This document shows, piece after piece, positions 37,601-46,201 of a DNA stretch of 64,000 nt (position 1 is its first letter; the number at the start of each line of letters is the position of its first letter). The stretch lies in contig JARKQJ010000079.1 of assembly GCA_029973955.1 (NCBI GenBank), forward strand, positions 55,869-119,868, written 5' to 3'. Source of the DNA: Paludibaculum sp. (lineage in GTDB: Bacteria > Acidobacteriota > Terriglobia > Bryobacterales > Bryobacteraceae). The notes under the pieces were generated by a model that did not search any database, had not been told where the DNA came from, and worked only from the letters and a program-made list of their open reading frames with translations. A program made the position numbers and the translations under genes.

Positions 37601-40600
37601 CCACCGTCGTGCTCACCAGCGGCGTGAAGTTCACCGTCTGGTTGCCCGTCAGTGGCCCCACCGTCGTCGAAACCGGCGAAAAGCTGAAGCCCGCCCGAGA
37701 CGGCGTCAGCGTGTAGCTGCCGCTGGCCCGTAGATTCCCAAACGCATAGCCTCCGCCCGAGTCCGAAGTCGTGCTTCCGCTCGCACTCCCACTCAAGGCC
37801 ACGGTAACTCCGCTCAGCCCCACACTCCCGCTGATGCTATAGACCGCCTCCACCACGGCGGCATCCGAAGCCGATCCCGCCGCCGATCCTCCCCCCGAAG
37901 CCGTCACCGAAACCGTCTGCGGCGATGCGGCCCCCTGCGCCACATTCACCGTCACCAGGATCTGCGGATAACTCGCCCCGCCCGCCAGCACATCGGTCCG
38001 CGTGCAAACCAGTTGACTGCACTGCCAGCCCGATCCAGCCATCGACACCAGCGCCAGCCCGGAGCTCAACGTGGCCGTCGCCGTCACCGTACCCACCGTC
38101 GCCCCCGCCCCTGCCGCATTCGAAACAGTCACCCCAAACGCCCCCCCGCTCTGCCCTTGGTAGAGACTGCCGGAGTGCGACACCACCACCCCCAGCTCCG
38201 CCGTCCGCGCCGCCTGCGTCACCGTGAACGTCTGCCCCGCAATCGTCATCGTCCCCGTCCGAATCGTGTTCACCGGCGAGGCCGCCACCGTGTAGTTCAC
38301 CGTCCCCGCACCGGTCACCGCTCCCACCGGCGCAGTCACCGAAATCCACGCCGCATTACTCGTGGCCGACCACACCCCGCTCGCATAGTCCGGCGTCACC
38401 GAAACGCTCCCCGTTCCGCCCGCCGCCGGATACGACGCCGAACCCGGGCTCACCACAAAAACGATCGCTCCCTGCGTGACCGTGAACGCCTGCCCGGCGA
38501 TCGTCAACTGCCCGCTCCGCGCCGCCCCGCTGCTGTTGGCCGCCACCGTGTAGCGCACCGTGCCGCTGCCCGTCACCGTCCCCGGCGGACTGTTCACCGT
38601 GATCCAACCCACGCCGCTCGTCACGCTCCATTGCACTGCCGGCGTGGCCGTCGTTACTGAAATCGTTCCACTCCCCCCGCCCGGCGAAATTGCCGCACTG
38701 AACGGCGTAAAATACACCGTCCTCGGCGTCTGCAGTGCCGTGATCTTTCTCACCCGCAGCGCACCCTGCTCGGCCACGTAGAGATTGCCCGCGCTGTCCA
38801 CCTTTACGCTGGCCGGCGCGGTCAACTGCGCGCTGGCCGCCGGACCGCCATCGCCCGCCGAGCCCGCCACCCCTGTGCCCGCGATGGTCGAGATCACCCC
38901 ACCCGGCGTCACCATCCTCACCCGATGTCCGCCCGTCTCTGCAATGAAAAGGTTGCCCCACGTGTCCAGCGCAATGCCCGCCGGTCCCGCCACGCCCGCG
39001 CTCGACGCCGCTCCTCCATCGCCCGAAGAACTGCCTGACCCCGTGCCGGCAAATGTGCCGATCACTCCACCCGGCGTCACATACCGCACCCGGTTCTGCC
39101 CGAAATCCGAGATGTAGAACCCGCCCGCGCCATCCGGCGCCGCATATACCGGCGCGCAGATCTCCGCATTCACGGCCAGCCCCCCATCCCCCACCAGCCC
39201 CGTGCAACTCCCCGTCCCGGCCACCGTGCTGATCACCCCCAGCGTGTTCACCTTGCGGATCCGGTTGTTGTTCGTATCGGCGATATAGAGGTTGCCCGCC
39301 CCGTCCGCCACCACGCCCTGCGGCTGGTTGAGCCGCGCACTCAACGCCGGCCCGGAATCCCCGCCAAATCCACCCACACTGTTGCTGCCCGCCAGCGTCG
39401 ACACCGTGCTCCCCGCGCTGATGCCTCGCACGCGGTTGTTGTAAGTGTCCGCCAGCAGCAGCCCCCCGGTCGCCGGATTCACGTCGATCCCATACGGATG
39501 ATTGAATCGCGCACTCGCCGCCGGACCTCCATCGCCGCTGTACCCCACTCCATTGCCCGCATGCGTCGTGATGGTGCCCCCGTTGTCCACCTTCCGGATC
39601 ACGTTGTTCCCGCCGCTCGAAGGCCCCGAGTCCGCGATGAACACGTTCCCCAGCGAGTCCGCCGCCACGTCCGCCGCATCCGACAACCGCGCGCTCACCG
39701 CCGGACCTCCATCGCCTGTGTACCCCCCGGCGCCCGTGCCGGCGAACGTCGTGATCGTGCCCGCCGGCGCACTGCCACTCGCCGCCTGGTTCACCACCAC
39801 CGTCGTCCCGCCGATCGAAATATTCGCCGAGCGCGCCGCGCCGGAGGAGTTCGCCGCCACGCTGAACGTGATCGCCGCATTGCCGCTCCCCGTCGCCGCA
39901 CTCGTCACCGTCAGCCACCACGGACTGCTGCTGATCGCGGTCCACGGGCACGCCGTCGTCAGATTGAACGTTCCAGTCGTGCCCGCCGCCGTCACACTGA
40001 ACACACTCTGCGAGAGTCCATACGTGCAAGCCGGCACGTCCCCCATCGCACTCAGCAGCGAAGCCGCGAAGCCCGACACCCTGCCGTAGCCCGCACTCGT
40101 GCTGCGGTCCACGCACAGGTCCACCGACCCGTCCACCACTCCGTAGGAGAGCACCCCCGCCACCTCATACCGGTTCTTCGCCGGGTTCATCCAGAACAAC
40201 GGTGAACCCGATGACCCCCGCTCGATCACCCCCGAGTTCCAGAACACCTGGTAGAACGCATCCGCCGGCGCGTACTGCCCGTCCACGATCACTGCCTCGT
40301 CCGCGCCGCGGAAGCCGAACGAGATCCGCTTGTACTCGCCCCCCGGATGGTGGATGCCCGTCACGTTGTCGCCCATGCCCACCGCCGCTCCGCTCCAATA
40401 CGCCGGCAGAATCGTCGACGGCGCATTCGAAACGAATTTGATCAGCGCGTAATCGCCCACCCCGATCGCCCCCGTCGCGATCAGATTCGCCCCGTTGTTC
40501 TGCCCCGGCAGACTGCCAGGATCCGGCACCGGGCCGTTGCACGTGCTCGTCTCGTAGTTCCACACCGCCGCCACCGTCTGTGCCACCGGATCCGTACCGA

Positions 40601-41381
40601 TGCAGTGGTTCGCGGTCAGAAAATAGCTCTGCCCCCCCAGGTCCCGGCTCATTAGCAGCGTGCCCGAACACGCGTAACTCGATCCGTTCTTCTGAAACAC
40701 AATCCGCGCCACCGGAGACCCGTACTGCTTCCACTCCGAATAGCACGAGATGTCGAGATTGCACGCCAGCGCAGACCGCCCCACCCCGCCCGGCATCTCC
40801 ACCGGCCGCAGCCCGCTCGTTCCAATCCACAGGTGCGTGATGCTGGAGATCTCGAACGGCGGCGCACCCCCACAACTCGACTCATTGGCGGGATAGTACG
40901 CCACCCACGCCGTCTCCCCGTCGATGATCCCGCTCAGCAGCCGCCTGTTGCCGAACGGCCCCTCTCTCTGGTACGGTCCGAAAATCGCCTTGCTCCCGCT
41001 GTTTGCCCCGTGGAACCACAGCTCCCCGGCCCCCACCGAAAATCCATCCACCTCCACCCGCATCGCCGACGCGCCCGTCGATGCGATCGCGTTTCTCCAC
41101 ACCGGCCGGTTCTCGCCCGCCGCCATCTCGCAGAACCACCCCACCTTCGCCGGCATCGTCCGCGTCAATCCCACCGGCTCCAGCCGTCCGCCCTGCTCCT
41201 TGGCCGCCCGCACCACCGCTTCGCTCAACTCCGTCAGCCGGTACCCGCCGCCTGCCGGCACACGCAGTGTCAACTCACCGTGCCCCGGCAGTTTGATCGT
41301 CTGCGCGCCCACAATGCCCGCCGCCAGCACCACGCCGGCAATCAGCCGCGGAATGAACAGGGCCGGCGGTTTCCCTCTCAT
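34566..41381 (-). CDS. Giant secreted trypsin-like serine protease with BACON, NHL and InlB-type repeats
   Basis: The 2271-residue product has a signal peptide (ending near GIVGAQ). A trypsin-like domain at about 200-430 has all three catalytic residues: His in FLTANHCIG, Asp in GDYALIKF and Ser in RGSSGSPLFW. Then come a BACON-like domain (ACPWTAISSSPWW), about five NHL repeats of the form FAGTGAGGYTGDGGPA, two more BACON domains, a carboxypeptidase-regulatory-like domain, three InlB-type repeat units and a second regulatory-like domain. The last 400 residues are an acidobacterial C-terminal module. The ATG at 41381 gives the signal peptide. It probably acts outside the cell on protein or polymer-bound substrates. 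Confidence 0.85.
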   Translation of the reverse strand: MRGKPPALFIPRLIAGVVLAAGIVGAQTIKLPGHGELTLRVPAGGGYRLTELSEAVVRAAKEQGGRLEPVGLTRTMPAKVGWFCEMAAGENRPVWRNAIASTGASAMRVEVDGFSVGAGELWFHGANSGSKAIFGPYQREGPFGNRRLLSGIIDGETAWVAYYPANESSCGGAPPFEISSITHLWIGTSGLRPVEMPGGVGRSALACNLDISCYSEWKQYGSPVARIVFQKNGSSYACSGTLLMSRDLGGQSYFLTANHCIGTDPVAQTVAAVWNYETSTCNGPVPDPGSLPGQNNGANLIATGAIGVGDYALIKFVSNAPSTILPAYWSGAAVGMGDNVTGIHHPGGEYKRISFGFRGADEAVIVDGQYAPADAFYQVFWNSGVIERGSSGSPLFWMNPAKNRYEVAGVLSYGVVDGSVDLCVDRSTSAGYGRVSGFAASLLSAMGDVPACTYGLSQSVFSVTAAGTTGTFNLTTACPWTAISSSPWWLTVTSAATGSGNAAITFSVAANSSGAARSANISIGGTTVVVNQAASGSAPAGTITTFAGTGAGGYTGDGGPAVSARLSDAADVAADSLGNVFIADSGPSSGGNNVIRKVDNGGTITTHAGNGVGYSGDGGPAASARFNHPYGIDVNPATGGLLLADTYNNRVRGISAGSTVSTLAGSNSVGGFGGDSGPALSARLNQPQGVVADGAGNLYIADTNNNRIRKVNTLGVISTVAGTGSCTGLVGDGGLAVNAEICAPVYAAPDGAGGFYISDFGQNRVRYVTPGGVIGTFAGTGSGSSSGDGGAASSAGVAGPAGIALDTWGNLFIAETGGHRVRMVTPGGVISTIAGTGVAGSAGDGGPAASAQLTAPASVKVDSAGNLYVAEQGALRVRKITALQTPRTVYFTPFSAAISPGGGSGTISVTTATPAVQWSVTSGVGWITVNSPPGTVTGSGTVRYTVAANSSGAARSGQLTIAGQAFTVTQGAIVFVVSPGSASYPAAGGTGSVSVTPDYASGVWSATSNAAWISVTAPVGAVTGAGTVNYTVAASPVNTIRTGTMTIAGQTFTVTQAARTAELGVVVSHSGSLYQGQSGGAFGVTVSNAAGAGATVGTVTATATLSSGLALVSMAGSGWQCSQLVCTRTDVLAGGASYPQILVTVNVAQGAASPQTVSVTASGGGSAAGSASDAAVVEAVYSISGSVGLSGVTVALSGSASGSTTSDSGGGYAFGNLRASGSYTLTPSRAGFSFSPVSTTVGPLTGNQTVNFTPLVSTTVATSPAGLQVSVDGTAYAAPQVFQWVVGSQHTVSAVSPQDAAGVRRLFDTWSDGGAQAHTVTVPAAASTVTASFKTQYLLTTTASPAAGGSISPASGYVNAGAQVQVNASANAGYQFSGFSGDLSGATTPQPVTMDGPKTVTANFSALTGVTVATNPAGLQVSVDGTTYTAPQVFQWVAGSQHTIGVSSPQDGSGVRRVFGSWSDGGAQTHTVTAPAAATTYTAAFSTQYLLTTAASPAAGGSISPASGYVNAGTQVQVSAAANAGYAFTGFSGDLSGGTSPQQLTMNGPKSVTANFSALTGVTVATNPAGLQVSVDGTNYTTPQVFQWIPGSQHTIGVSSPQDGSGVRRVFGSWSDGGAQTHTVTAPAAATTYTAAFSTQYLLTTAASPAAGGSISPASGYVDAGTQVQVSAAANAGYGFTGFSGDLSGSATPQMLTMSGPKSVSANFAALPTTFTISGNVGLGGVSIALSGGASGSTTSDAGGAYSFPGLAAGGSYVVTPSKAGYAFSPVSQSVAALTANVVLNWLAPTPIPVTARLSLSALNFGANLPTTAATPAQEIVVSMSGGSAAWTAAPDQSWLKVTSGSGTGSGTFRVSADAALVAGVGKYTGKVNFNVPSAGISAAVNCTFTVMQSTTAPVGSFDTPIDNANLVSSFAVTGWALDDVGVANVKIYRDSVAPEPAGVQVYVGDAVFVPGTRPDVEAAFPGMPQASRAGWGYMLLSYFLPGGGNGIYKLYAIATDLEGRKTTLGSKTIRVDNAHAAKPFGAIDTPGQGETVGGAAYVNFGWALTPQTGKIPVDGSTMQVYLDGAPVGTVDYNHPRGDVDGLFPGYANTGGAVGFKYLDTTQLANGLHNIAWSVTDNLGRTDGVGSRFFWVLNGGGGASGSGLVSSQSPRRQGKAAYRTGYAAGAPFEELREIVVEELERIEVALPAAPGGALWSGAVRFGAESRPLPVGSSFDAEAGVFRWQLGPGFLGRHELVFTAGDMVVPVVVRIATERRRGSDEGSGGRVR
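36254..37620. repeat. Three 456-bp in-frame tandem repeats in the giant protease gene
   Basis: The landmark GAGCCTCCCGCCGCCGGACT recurs at 36421, 36877 and 37333, exactly 456 bases (152 codons) apart. The two lower-coordinate units are nearly identical for more than 150 bases around 36490-36690 and 36946-37146, while the third is more diverged. This indicates recent duplication or gene conversion. Confidence 0.85.
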
Positions 41382-41515
41382 CGCGGCCAGAATAGCATAG
41401 CGCTGCTGAAACACCCTCTAGCAGTTGCCTCCAGGAGCCCCCGGACTCCCCTCGCCCGTGCTAGTCTGGGTCCAAGTCCTGGGTATCCCTACCTGCTGGA
41501 ACTCTCCGGAATCGT

Positions 41516-42766
41516 ATGACACAGCCTCAACGCCCCTGGTGGAAATCTGAAGATTGGGTCGTCGTCTGGATCGGCCTCCTCTCCATCGCCGCCGTCCTGC
41601 TCGGCTACAAGCCCGCCTCCCTCACCCTGAAATGGACCAGCCCCGGCCAGATTCCCGGGCTCTTCTCGGCGCCGCTGCTCGCTCTCGCCGCCGCCGGCTG
41701 GCTGCTCTCGGCCATCGGCGTCCACCTCCTCGACGGCCGTGTCGCGGAATTCACCAAAGGCTTCCCCGCCGTCTTCCTACTCGGCCTCGTCGCCCATCTC
41801 TGCGCCGGCAACGCCACAGCCGGCGCCTGGGGCATCGAATTCGTCATCTTCGCCCTCATCGCCGGCCTCCTCGTCTCCAACACCGCCGGCACCCCCGCCT
41901 GGCTCCAGCCCGCCGTCCGCACCGAGTTCTACATCAAGACCGGCATCATCCTCATGGGTGCCACCATCATCTTTTCCGAAATCCTACAGGCCGGCGCTCT
42001 CGGCATCCTTCAATCCGTCCTCGTCGTCGCCGTCGTCTGGTACTTCAGCTTCTGGCTCGCCCGGAAACTCCGCCTCGACGACGAGTTCGCCGCCATGCTC
42101 TCCACCGCCGTCTCCATCTGCGGCGTCTCCGCCGCCATCGCCGCCTGCGGCGCCATCCAGGGCGACCGCCGCAAGCTCAGCTACATCACTTCCATCGTCC
42201 TTATCGTCGCCGTCCCCATGATCGTCATCCAACCCTGGCTCATCCGCACCTTCTCGATCCCCGACGCCGTCGCCGGCGCCTGGCTCGGCGGCACCCTCGA
42301 CACCACCGGCTCCGTCGTCGCCGCCGGCGAACTCATCAGCGAAACCGCCACCAAGGTCGGCACCATCGTCAAGTTCTCCCAGAACGTCCTCATCGGCCTC
42401 GCCGCCTTCCTCCTCTCCCTTTGGTGGAGCGCCAAGTCCGCTCAATCCCCCAGCGTCTCCGTCATCTGGGAACGCTTCCCCAAGTTCGTCCTCGGCTTCG
42501 TCGCCGCCTCGCTCTTCTCTTCTTTCCTTCTCCACCCCACCGCCGCCGCCCAGGCCAAGCCCGCCCTCACCAGCCTGCGCAACATGTGGTTCGCCATGGC
42601 CTTCGTCTCCATCGGCCTCGAAACCAAATTCACTGACCTTCTCACCACCGAACAGGGCCGGCCCTTCTGGAGCTTCCTCGGCGCTCAAACCTTCAACGCC
42701 ATCTGGACCCTCATCCTCGCCTGGCTCATCTTCGGCGGCGTCTTCTTTCCGGTTCCGAAGTTCTAA
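41516..42766 (+). CDS. YeiH-family putative anion (sulfate) exporter
   Basis: The 416-residue product is an integral membrane protein of the UPF0324/YeiH family (PF03601). Signatures include KTGIILMGATIIF, STAVSICGVSAAIAACGAI and AWLGGTLDTTGSVVAAGEL, with about ten membrane helices. Some family members are proposed to export sulfate or other anions; direct evidence is limited. Length is longer than the usual 330-350 residues because of an N-terminal extension of about 70 residues, which includes a membrane segment. It converges on the second NtrC gene with four bases between stops. No binding-protein partner adjoins it. Confidence 0.85.
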   Translation: MTQPQRPWWKSEDWVVVWIGLLSIAAVLLGYKPASLTLKWTSPGQIPGLFSAPLLALAAAGWLLSAIGVHLLDGRVAEFTKGFPAVFLLGLVAHLCAGNATAGAWGIEFVIFALIAGLLVSNTAGTPAWLQPAVRTEFYIKTGIILMGATIIFSEILQAGALGILQSVLVVAVVWYFSFWLARKLRLDDEFAAMLSTAVSICGVSAAIAACGAIQGDRRKLSYITSIVLIVAVPMIVIQPWLIRTFSIPDAVAGAWLGGTLDTTGSVVAAGELISETATKVGTIVKFSQNVLIGLAAFLLSLWWSAKSAQSPSVSVIWERFPKFVLGFVAASLFSSFLLHPTAAAQAKPALTSLRNMWFAMAFVSIGLETKFTDLLTTEQGRPFWSFLGAQTFNAIWTLILAWLIFGGVFFPVPKF

Positions 42767-42770
42767 CCGG

Positions 42771-44168
42771 CTACTCCCCCTCCGCCTCGTGCCCCTCCCC
42801 GGCCTTCCGCCGGATGCCATATTTCTCCATCCTGTAGATCAACGCCTTCCGGCTGATGTCCAGAAACCTCGCCGCGTGCGTCTGGTTGCCGTTGAACTTG
42901 TCCAGTGCGCGCGTCAACAGCTCCTTCTCCACGCCCTCCAGGCTGAGCCCGCGCGCCGGCAACTCCAATTGCAGCATGTCTACGGCCGGCCGCTCCCGCC
43001 GCAGGAAGTCCGGCAGGTCGCCGAGTGTGATCTCCTCCCCGCGCGCCAGCACCACAATCCGCTCGATCACGTTCTCCAATTCGCGGATGTTGCCCGACCA
43101 GCGGTAATCCTGAAATCTCGGCAGCAGCGCCGGCGACATCGCCAGTTCCGGCCGCCCCTGCTTCTCCCGGATCTTCAGAAAGAAGTGCTCCACCAACTCC
43201 GGAATGTCATCCGCCCGATCCCGCAGCGGCGGCAGCTCCAGCGGAATCACCGCCAACCGGTAGTACAGATCCTCCCGAAATGTGCCGTCATCGATCATCG
43301 CCCGCAGGTTTCTGTGCGTCGCCGCCACAAAACGCACGTCTACCTTCAGCGGTGCGGTCGACCCGACTTTTTCCAGCTCCCCCTGCTGAATCAGCCGCAG
43401 CAGCTTGACCTGCAGCTCCCCCGGCATCTCGCCAATCTCATCCAGAAACAGCGTCCCGCGGTTCGCCATCTCCACCTTGCCCGCCTTGTGGCTCACCGCC
43501 CCGGTGAATGATCCCTTCACGTGCCCGAACAGCTCAGACTCCAGCAACTCCCGCGGAATCGCTCCGCAGTTGATCGTCACAAAAGGCTTGTTCCGCCTCC
43601 GGCTGTTGAAGTGGATCGCCCGCGCCAGCAGCTCCTTGCCCGTCCCCGTCTCGGCGTGGATCAGGATCGTCGAATCGCTCTGCGCCGCCCGCGCGGCCAT
43701 GTCCAGCACGCCCAGCAGCGGCTCCGAATGGCCGATGATGTTCTCGAATCCGTACTTGCTGTCCAGGCTCGAACGCAGGCTTCGCACCTCCGCCACCAGC
43801 CGGAAGTGCTCCAGCGCCCTGCCTACCACCAGGCCCAGCTCTTCATGATCGATCGGCTTCGTCAGGTAGTCATACGCCCCCGCCCGCATCGCCTGCACCG
43901 CGTTCTGGATCGTCCCGAACGCCGTCATCAGCACAACCGGCAGCTCGGGATACTCGCCCCGTAACCCGTCCAGCAGCTCCATGCCGGTAAGCCCCGGCAT
44001 CTTCAGATCGGTCAGTACCAGCGCCGGCGGATCCTTCGCAATCAGCTCCAGCGCCTCCCGCCCGTCCGCCGCCGTCTCTACCTCATAGCCCATATCTTCG
44101 AGCTGCGTCTGCAGTACCCAGCGCAGGCTCTCGTCATCGTCGACAACCAGGAGTCGTGGCTTGTTCAT
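42771..44168 (-). CDS. NtrC-family sigma-54-dependent response regulator (pair 2)
   Basis: The 465-residue product has a receiver (1-120) with VVDDDES, TDLKMPGLTG carrying the phospho-acceptor Asp, and LTKPI. The AAA+ domain has Walker A AETGTGKE, the sigma-54 loop GSFTGA, Walker B RGTLFLDEIGEM and FREDLYYRL. A Fis-type helix-turn-helix (NGNQTHAARFLDISRKALIYRMEKYGI, core FLDISRKALIYRM) ends the protein. Its ATG overlaps the stop of the kinase gene by four bases, so the pair is co-translated. The nearest sigma-54 promoters are those of the DUF302-like gene and rnk, which makes them its likely targets. Confidence 0.94.
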   Translation of the reverse strand: MNKPRLLVVDDDESLRWVLQTQLEDMGYEVETAADGREALELIAKDPPALVLTDLKMPGLTGMELLDGLRGEYPELPVVLMTAFGTIQNAVQAMRAGAYDYLTKPIDHEELGLVVGRALEHFRLVAEVRSLRSSLDSKYGFENIIGHSEPLLGVLDMAARAAQSDSTILIHAETGTGKELLARAIHFNSRRRNKPFVTINCGAIPRELLESELFGHVKGSFTGAVSHKAGKVEMANRGTLFLDEIGEMPGELQVKLLRLIQQGELEKVGSTAPLKVDVRFVAATHRNLRAMIDDGTFREDLYYRLAVIPLELPPLRDRADDIPELVEHFFLKIREKQGRPELAMSPALLPRFQDYRWSGNIRELENVIERIVVLARGEEITLGDLPDFLRRERPAVDMLQLELPARGLSLEGVEKELLTRALDKFNGNQTHAARFLDISRKALIYRMEKYGIRRKAGEGHEAEGE

Positions 44169-45127
44169 GGCTCGCTCTGCGCCGCCGGCAGCACCACGGC
44201 GAATGTCATTCCCTGCGGAGTATTATTGCGCGCCAGCAACGATCCGCCCATCTGCCGCATGATCTGGTGCGCCACCGGCAGCCCCAGCCCCGTGCCGTGC
44301 TCTTTCGTTGTGAAGAACGGGTCGAACAGCCGGTCCACATGCGCGGCCGCCACGCCGTGGCCGCGGTCGCTCACCCGCACCTCGATCCGCTGCCCCTCGT
44401 AACTCGCCGCCAGCTCCACCGTCTCTCCCTCCGGACTCGCTTCAATTGCATTGATCATCAGGTTCAACAACACCTGCTCCAGTTGCTCCGGATCGCACTC
44501 CACCGCCGGCAGCCCCTCCTCCACGCTCTTCTCAAAGTGCACCAGCTTGCCCCGGATCCCATGCCCGGCCAGCGCCACCACGTTATCCAGCACCGACCCG
44601 ATCTCCACCGCCCGCAAACGCGGCGCCCTCGGCCGCGCGAAATTCAGGAAATTCGTCAACAGATCGTTCAGCCGCTGGCACTCGCTCAGAATGATCTGGA
44701 TGCACCGCTGCTGCTTCGGATCCAGACCCTCGTTCCTCTGCAGAATCCCAGCCGCCCCCGAGATGCTCGCCAGCGGATTGCGGATCTCATGCGCCAGCCC
44801 GGCCGATAGCTGGCCCAGCGCCGACAACCGCTCCGCCCGCTTCATCCCTTCGAAATTCGCCTGCACCTTCTCGTAAACGCCGCTCAGCTCTTCCGCCCGC
44901 TTCCGGTACCGCAGCAATTGCCGCCGGCCCCGCACCAGCACCACGCCGACCGGCGCCGCCACGCACACCAGCGCCACCGCCGGCCACTCCGGCCCTCGCC
45001 CGCTCATCGCATGCCCGGCGATCGCGCCCGCCGCGAACGCCGCAAACACGCCGAGGGCCCACACCACCCACCCTCGCTGCTGCTCCGTTCGTGCCTGCGT
45101 CACGCGTGCCCTGGTCTCCCTCTTCAT
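44165..45127 (-). CDS. Sensor histidine kinase (pair 2)
   Basis: The 320-residue product has two close N-terminal membrane helices (WVVWALGVFAAFAAGAIAG and WPAVALVCVAAPVGVVLV) with almost no periplasmic loop, then a coiled-coil linker. HisKA has GLAHEIRNPLASISGAAG with the phospho-acceptor His. The ATPase contains LLNLMINAIEAS, SDRGHGVAAAH and GTGLGLPVAHQI. The short loop suggests sensing within the membrane or through a partner. ATG at 45127 is preferred over 45181 because a candidate -24/-12 promoter lies at 45181-45198. The small membrane protein gene just upstream could be its partner. Confidence 0.9.
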   Translation of the reverse strand: MKRETRARVTQARTEQQRGWVVWALGVFAAFAAGAIAGHAMSGRGPEWPAVALVCVAAPVGVVLVRGRRQLLRYRKRAEELSGVYEKVQANFEGMKRAERLSALGQLSAGLAHEIRNPLASISGAAGILQRNEGLDPKQQRCIQIILSECQRLNDLLTNFLNFARPRAPRLRAVEIGSVLDNVVALAGHGIRGKLVHFEKSVEEGLPAVECDPEQLEQVLLNLMINAIEASPEGETVELAASYEGQRIEVRVSDRGHGVAAAHVDRLFDPFFTTKEHGTGLGLPVAHQIMRQMGGSLLARNNTPQGMTFAVVLPAAQSEP

Positions 45128-45180
45128 CCTACACGCGGCCGCACTACTCGCTCGCCGCATGATCCGCCGCTCCGCCCGCA

Positions 45181-45198
45181 CGCAACTTCAATTCCAAC
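45181..45198 (-). promoter_or_regulatory. Candidate sigma-54 promoter before the pair-2 kinase
   Basis: On the minus strand GTTGGAATTGAAGTTGCG has GG-N10-GC with an exact TTGC, but the CAC of the -24 box is replaced by AAT. Predicted start near 45170. It is the weakest of the six candidates. Confidence 0.3.
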
Positions 45199-45250
45199 AC
45201 CGCCAGGAGCATCTCTCCCTGCTTCATCGTTTCTGTTCCCTGGCCCACGC

Positions 45251-45478
45251 CTACTCCAGGAACAGAATCAGGAGATATAGGATGCTGAACACGAACGCGC
45301 CCATCACCAGCGCGCCCAAAATCAGCATCAGCCGCTCATTGGCCTCCGGCGGATGCCCGTGCCTCACGTGCAGCTCATCCATCGAGGAAAAGCGCGGCTC
45401 GCTCATCATCGGCGGCGGGTTCGCACGCGTCTCCAGGCCTTGTTCCCTCGCGGTCGTCACTTCGAGTTGTTGCGTCAT
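45251..45478 (-). CDS. Small single-helix membrane protein
   Basis: The 75-residue product has a polar N-terminus of about 45 residues and one membrane helix at the C-terminus (LMLILGALVMGAFVFSILYLLILF). No known family is recognised. GAGGAAA lies before the ATG, which supports real translation. It lies 46 bases after the DUF302-like gene and 123 before the histidine kinase, in the same direction. A role beside that kinase is possible but not shown. Confidence 0.7.
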   Translation of the reverse strand: MTQQLEVTTAREQGLETRANPPPMMSEPRFSSMDELHVRHGHPPEANERLMLILGALVMGAFVFSILYLLILFLE

Positions 45479-45524
45479 CTTTTTTGTTTCCTCTCTTCTG
45501 GTTCCTCTCTCTGCTTCGCTCTTC

Positions 45525-45956
45525 CTAATTGGGGGCCACGAACACCGGCGCCGCTTCTCTCTCGGCCACCGATTCCAAGGCTTTCAGGATGCGCGTGTGA
45601 AGCGCCATCAGGGGCTCTTCCACGCTGGACGGGAGATCTCTCCCGAGCAGCGCCTCGACATTGAGCACGCGCACCTTCGAGCGGCGTTCATTCCCCGATA
45701 TCACCACCGGCTGCGGCATCAACAGGGCTGCCCCGGGGTGAAACACAATCGCCTCCAACAACAATGCCGGTACATCCACGTAGAGGACGAGGCATGGTGA
45801 CAGCACTGCCCCAAGTTCGTGTCTAAAATGCGCCGGTACGTCGAACTCGGCCGGGACGCGCAGCTCCTGTTGAGCAATGGCGCGCCGCACCCGGCGCACT
45901 GCGGCGGGATAGGACTCGGGCAGGCTGTACACTAACATGGCTGATTGTTCGGTCAT
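45525..45956 (-). CDS. DUF302-like protein
   Basis: The 143-residue product follows the DUF302 pattern: an N-terminal helix-strand unit (YPAAVRRVRRAIAQQELRVPAEFDV), a central Cys-containing strand (SPCLVLYVDVPALLLEAI) and PQPVVISGNE, split here only as short motifs. DUF302 proteins are small cytoplasmic or periplasmic proteins of unclear function, often near redox and stress genes. The start overlaps nothing; a -24/-12 promoter candidate ends 25 bases before the ATG. It is divergent from rnk. Confidence 0.68.
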   Translation of the reverse strand: MTEQSAMLVYSLPESYPAAVRRVRRAIAQQELRVPAEFDVPAHFRHELGAVLSPCLVLYVDVPALLLEAIVFHPGAALLMPQPVVISGNERRSKVRVLNVEALLGRDLPSSVEEPLMALHTRILKALESVAEREAAPVFVAPN

Positions 45957-45981
45957 CGTGTTGGGGCCTCACTTCTCCTAA

Positions 45982-45998
45982 CGCAATCCGCAGGCCAA
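45982..45998 (-). promoter_or_regulatory. Candidate sigma-54 promoter (leftward, DUF302-like gene)
   Basis: On the minus strand TTGGCCTGCGGATTGCG has TTGGC at -24 and TTGC at -12 with GG-N10-GC spacing. The predicted start near 45971 leaves a 14-base leader containing GAGG. Confidence 0.6.
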
Positions 45999-46043
45999 TC
46001 CAAATCCCCACAAAAACGCCTGTTTCCGCCTCATTCCACCCTC

Positions 46044-46072
46044 CACAGTGCCTGCCTCCGGCCAGCACTGTG
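46044..46072. promoter_or_regulatory. Candidate enhancer inverted repeat between DUF302-like gene and rnk
   Basis: CACAGTG at 46044-46050 and CACTGTG at 46066-46072 are perfect inverted arms, extended inward by CTG/CAG. The centre is at -87 from the leftward and -104 from the rightward predicted start. GTGCCTG at 46048 also pairs with CAGGCAC at 46079-46085, so overlapping sites or a cruciform are possible. Confidence 0.55.
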
Positions 46073-46135
46073 CGTTTTCAGGCACCAATCCCCCCCTCGC
46101 ACCCCCTAAATCCCCTCAATCACGCCCCGCCGTCG

Positions 46136-46151
46136 TGGCACGTCAATTGCA
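46136..46151 (+). promoter_or_regulatory. Sigma-54 promoter of rnk
   Basis: TGGCACGTCAATTGCA matches the -24/-12 consensus TGGCACG-N4-TTGCW at every fixed base. The predicted transcript start is near 46162, and the leader of 40 bases ends in AAGGAGG and the rnk ATG. Confidence 0.82.
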
Positions 46152-46201
46152 CTACTAACACTTTCGAGGCGCTTCGGCGCAATTTCCCAAGGAGGCTCTT
46201 C

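Noticed and set aside
36254..37620. CRISPR array or insertion sequence
   Set aside because: The 456-bp repeats are in frame, lack spacers, inverted ends and transposase, and encode an InlB-type protein domain.
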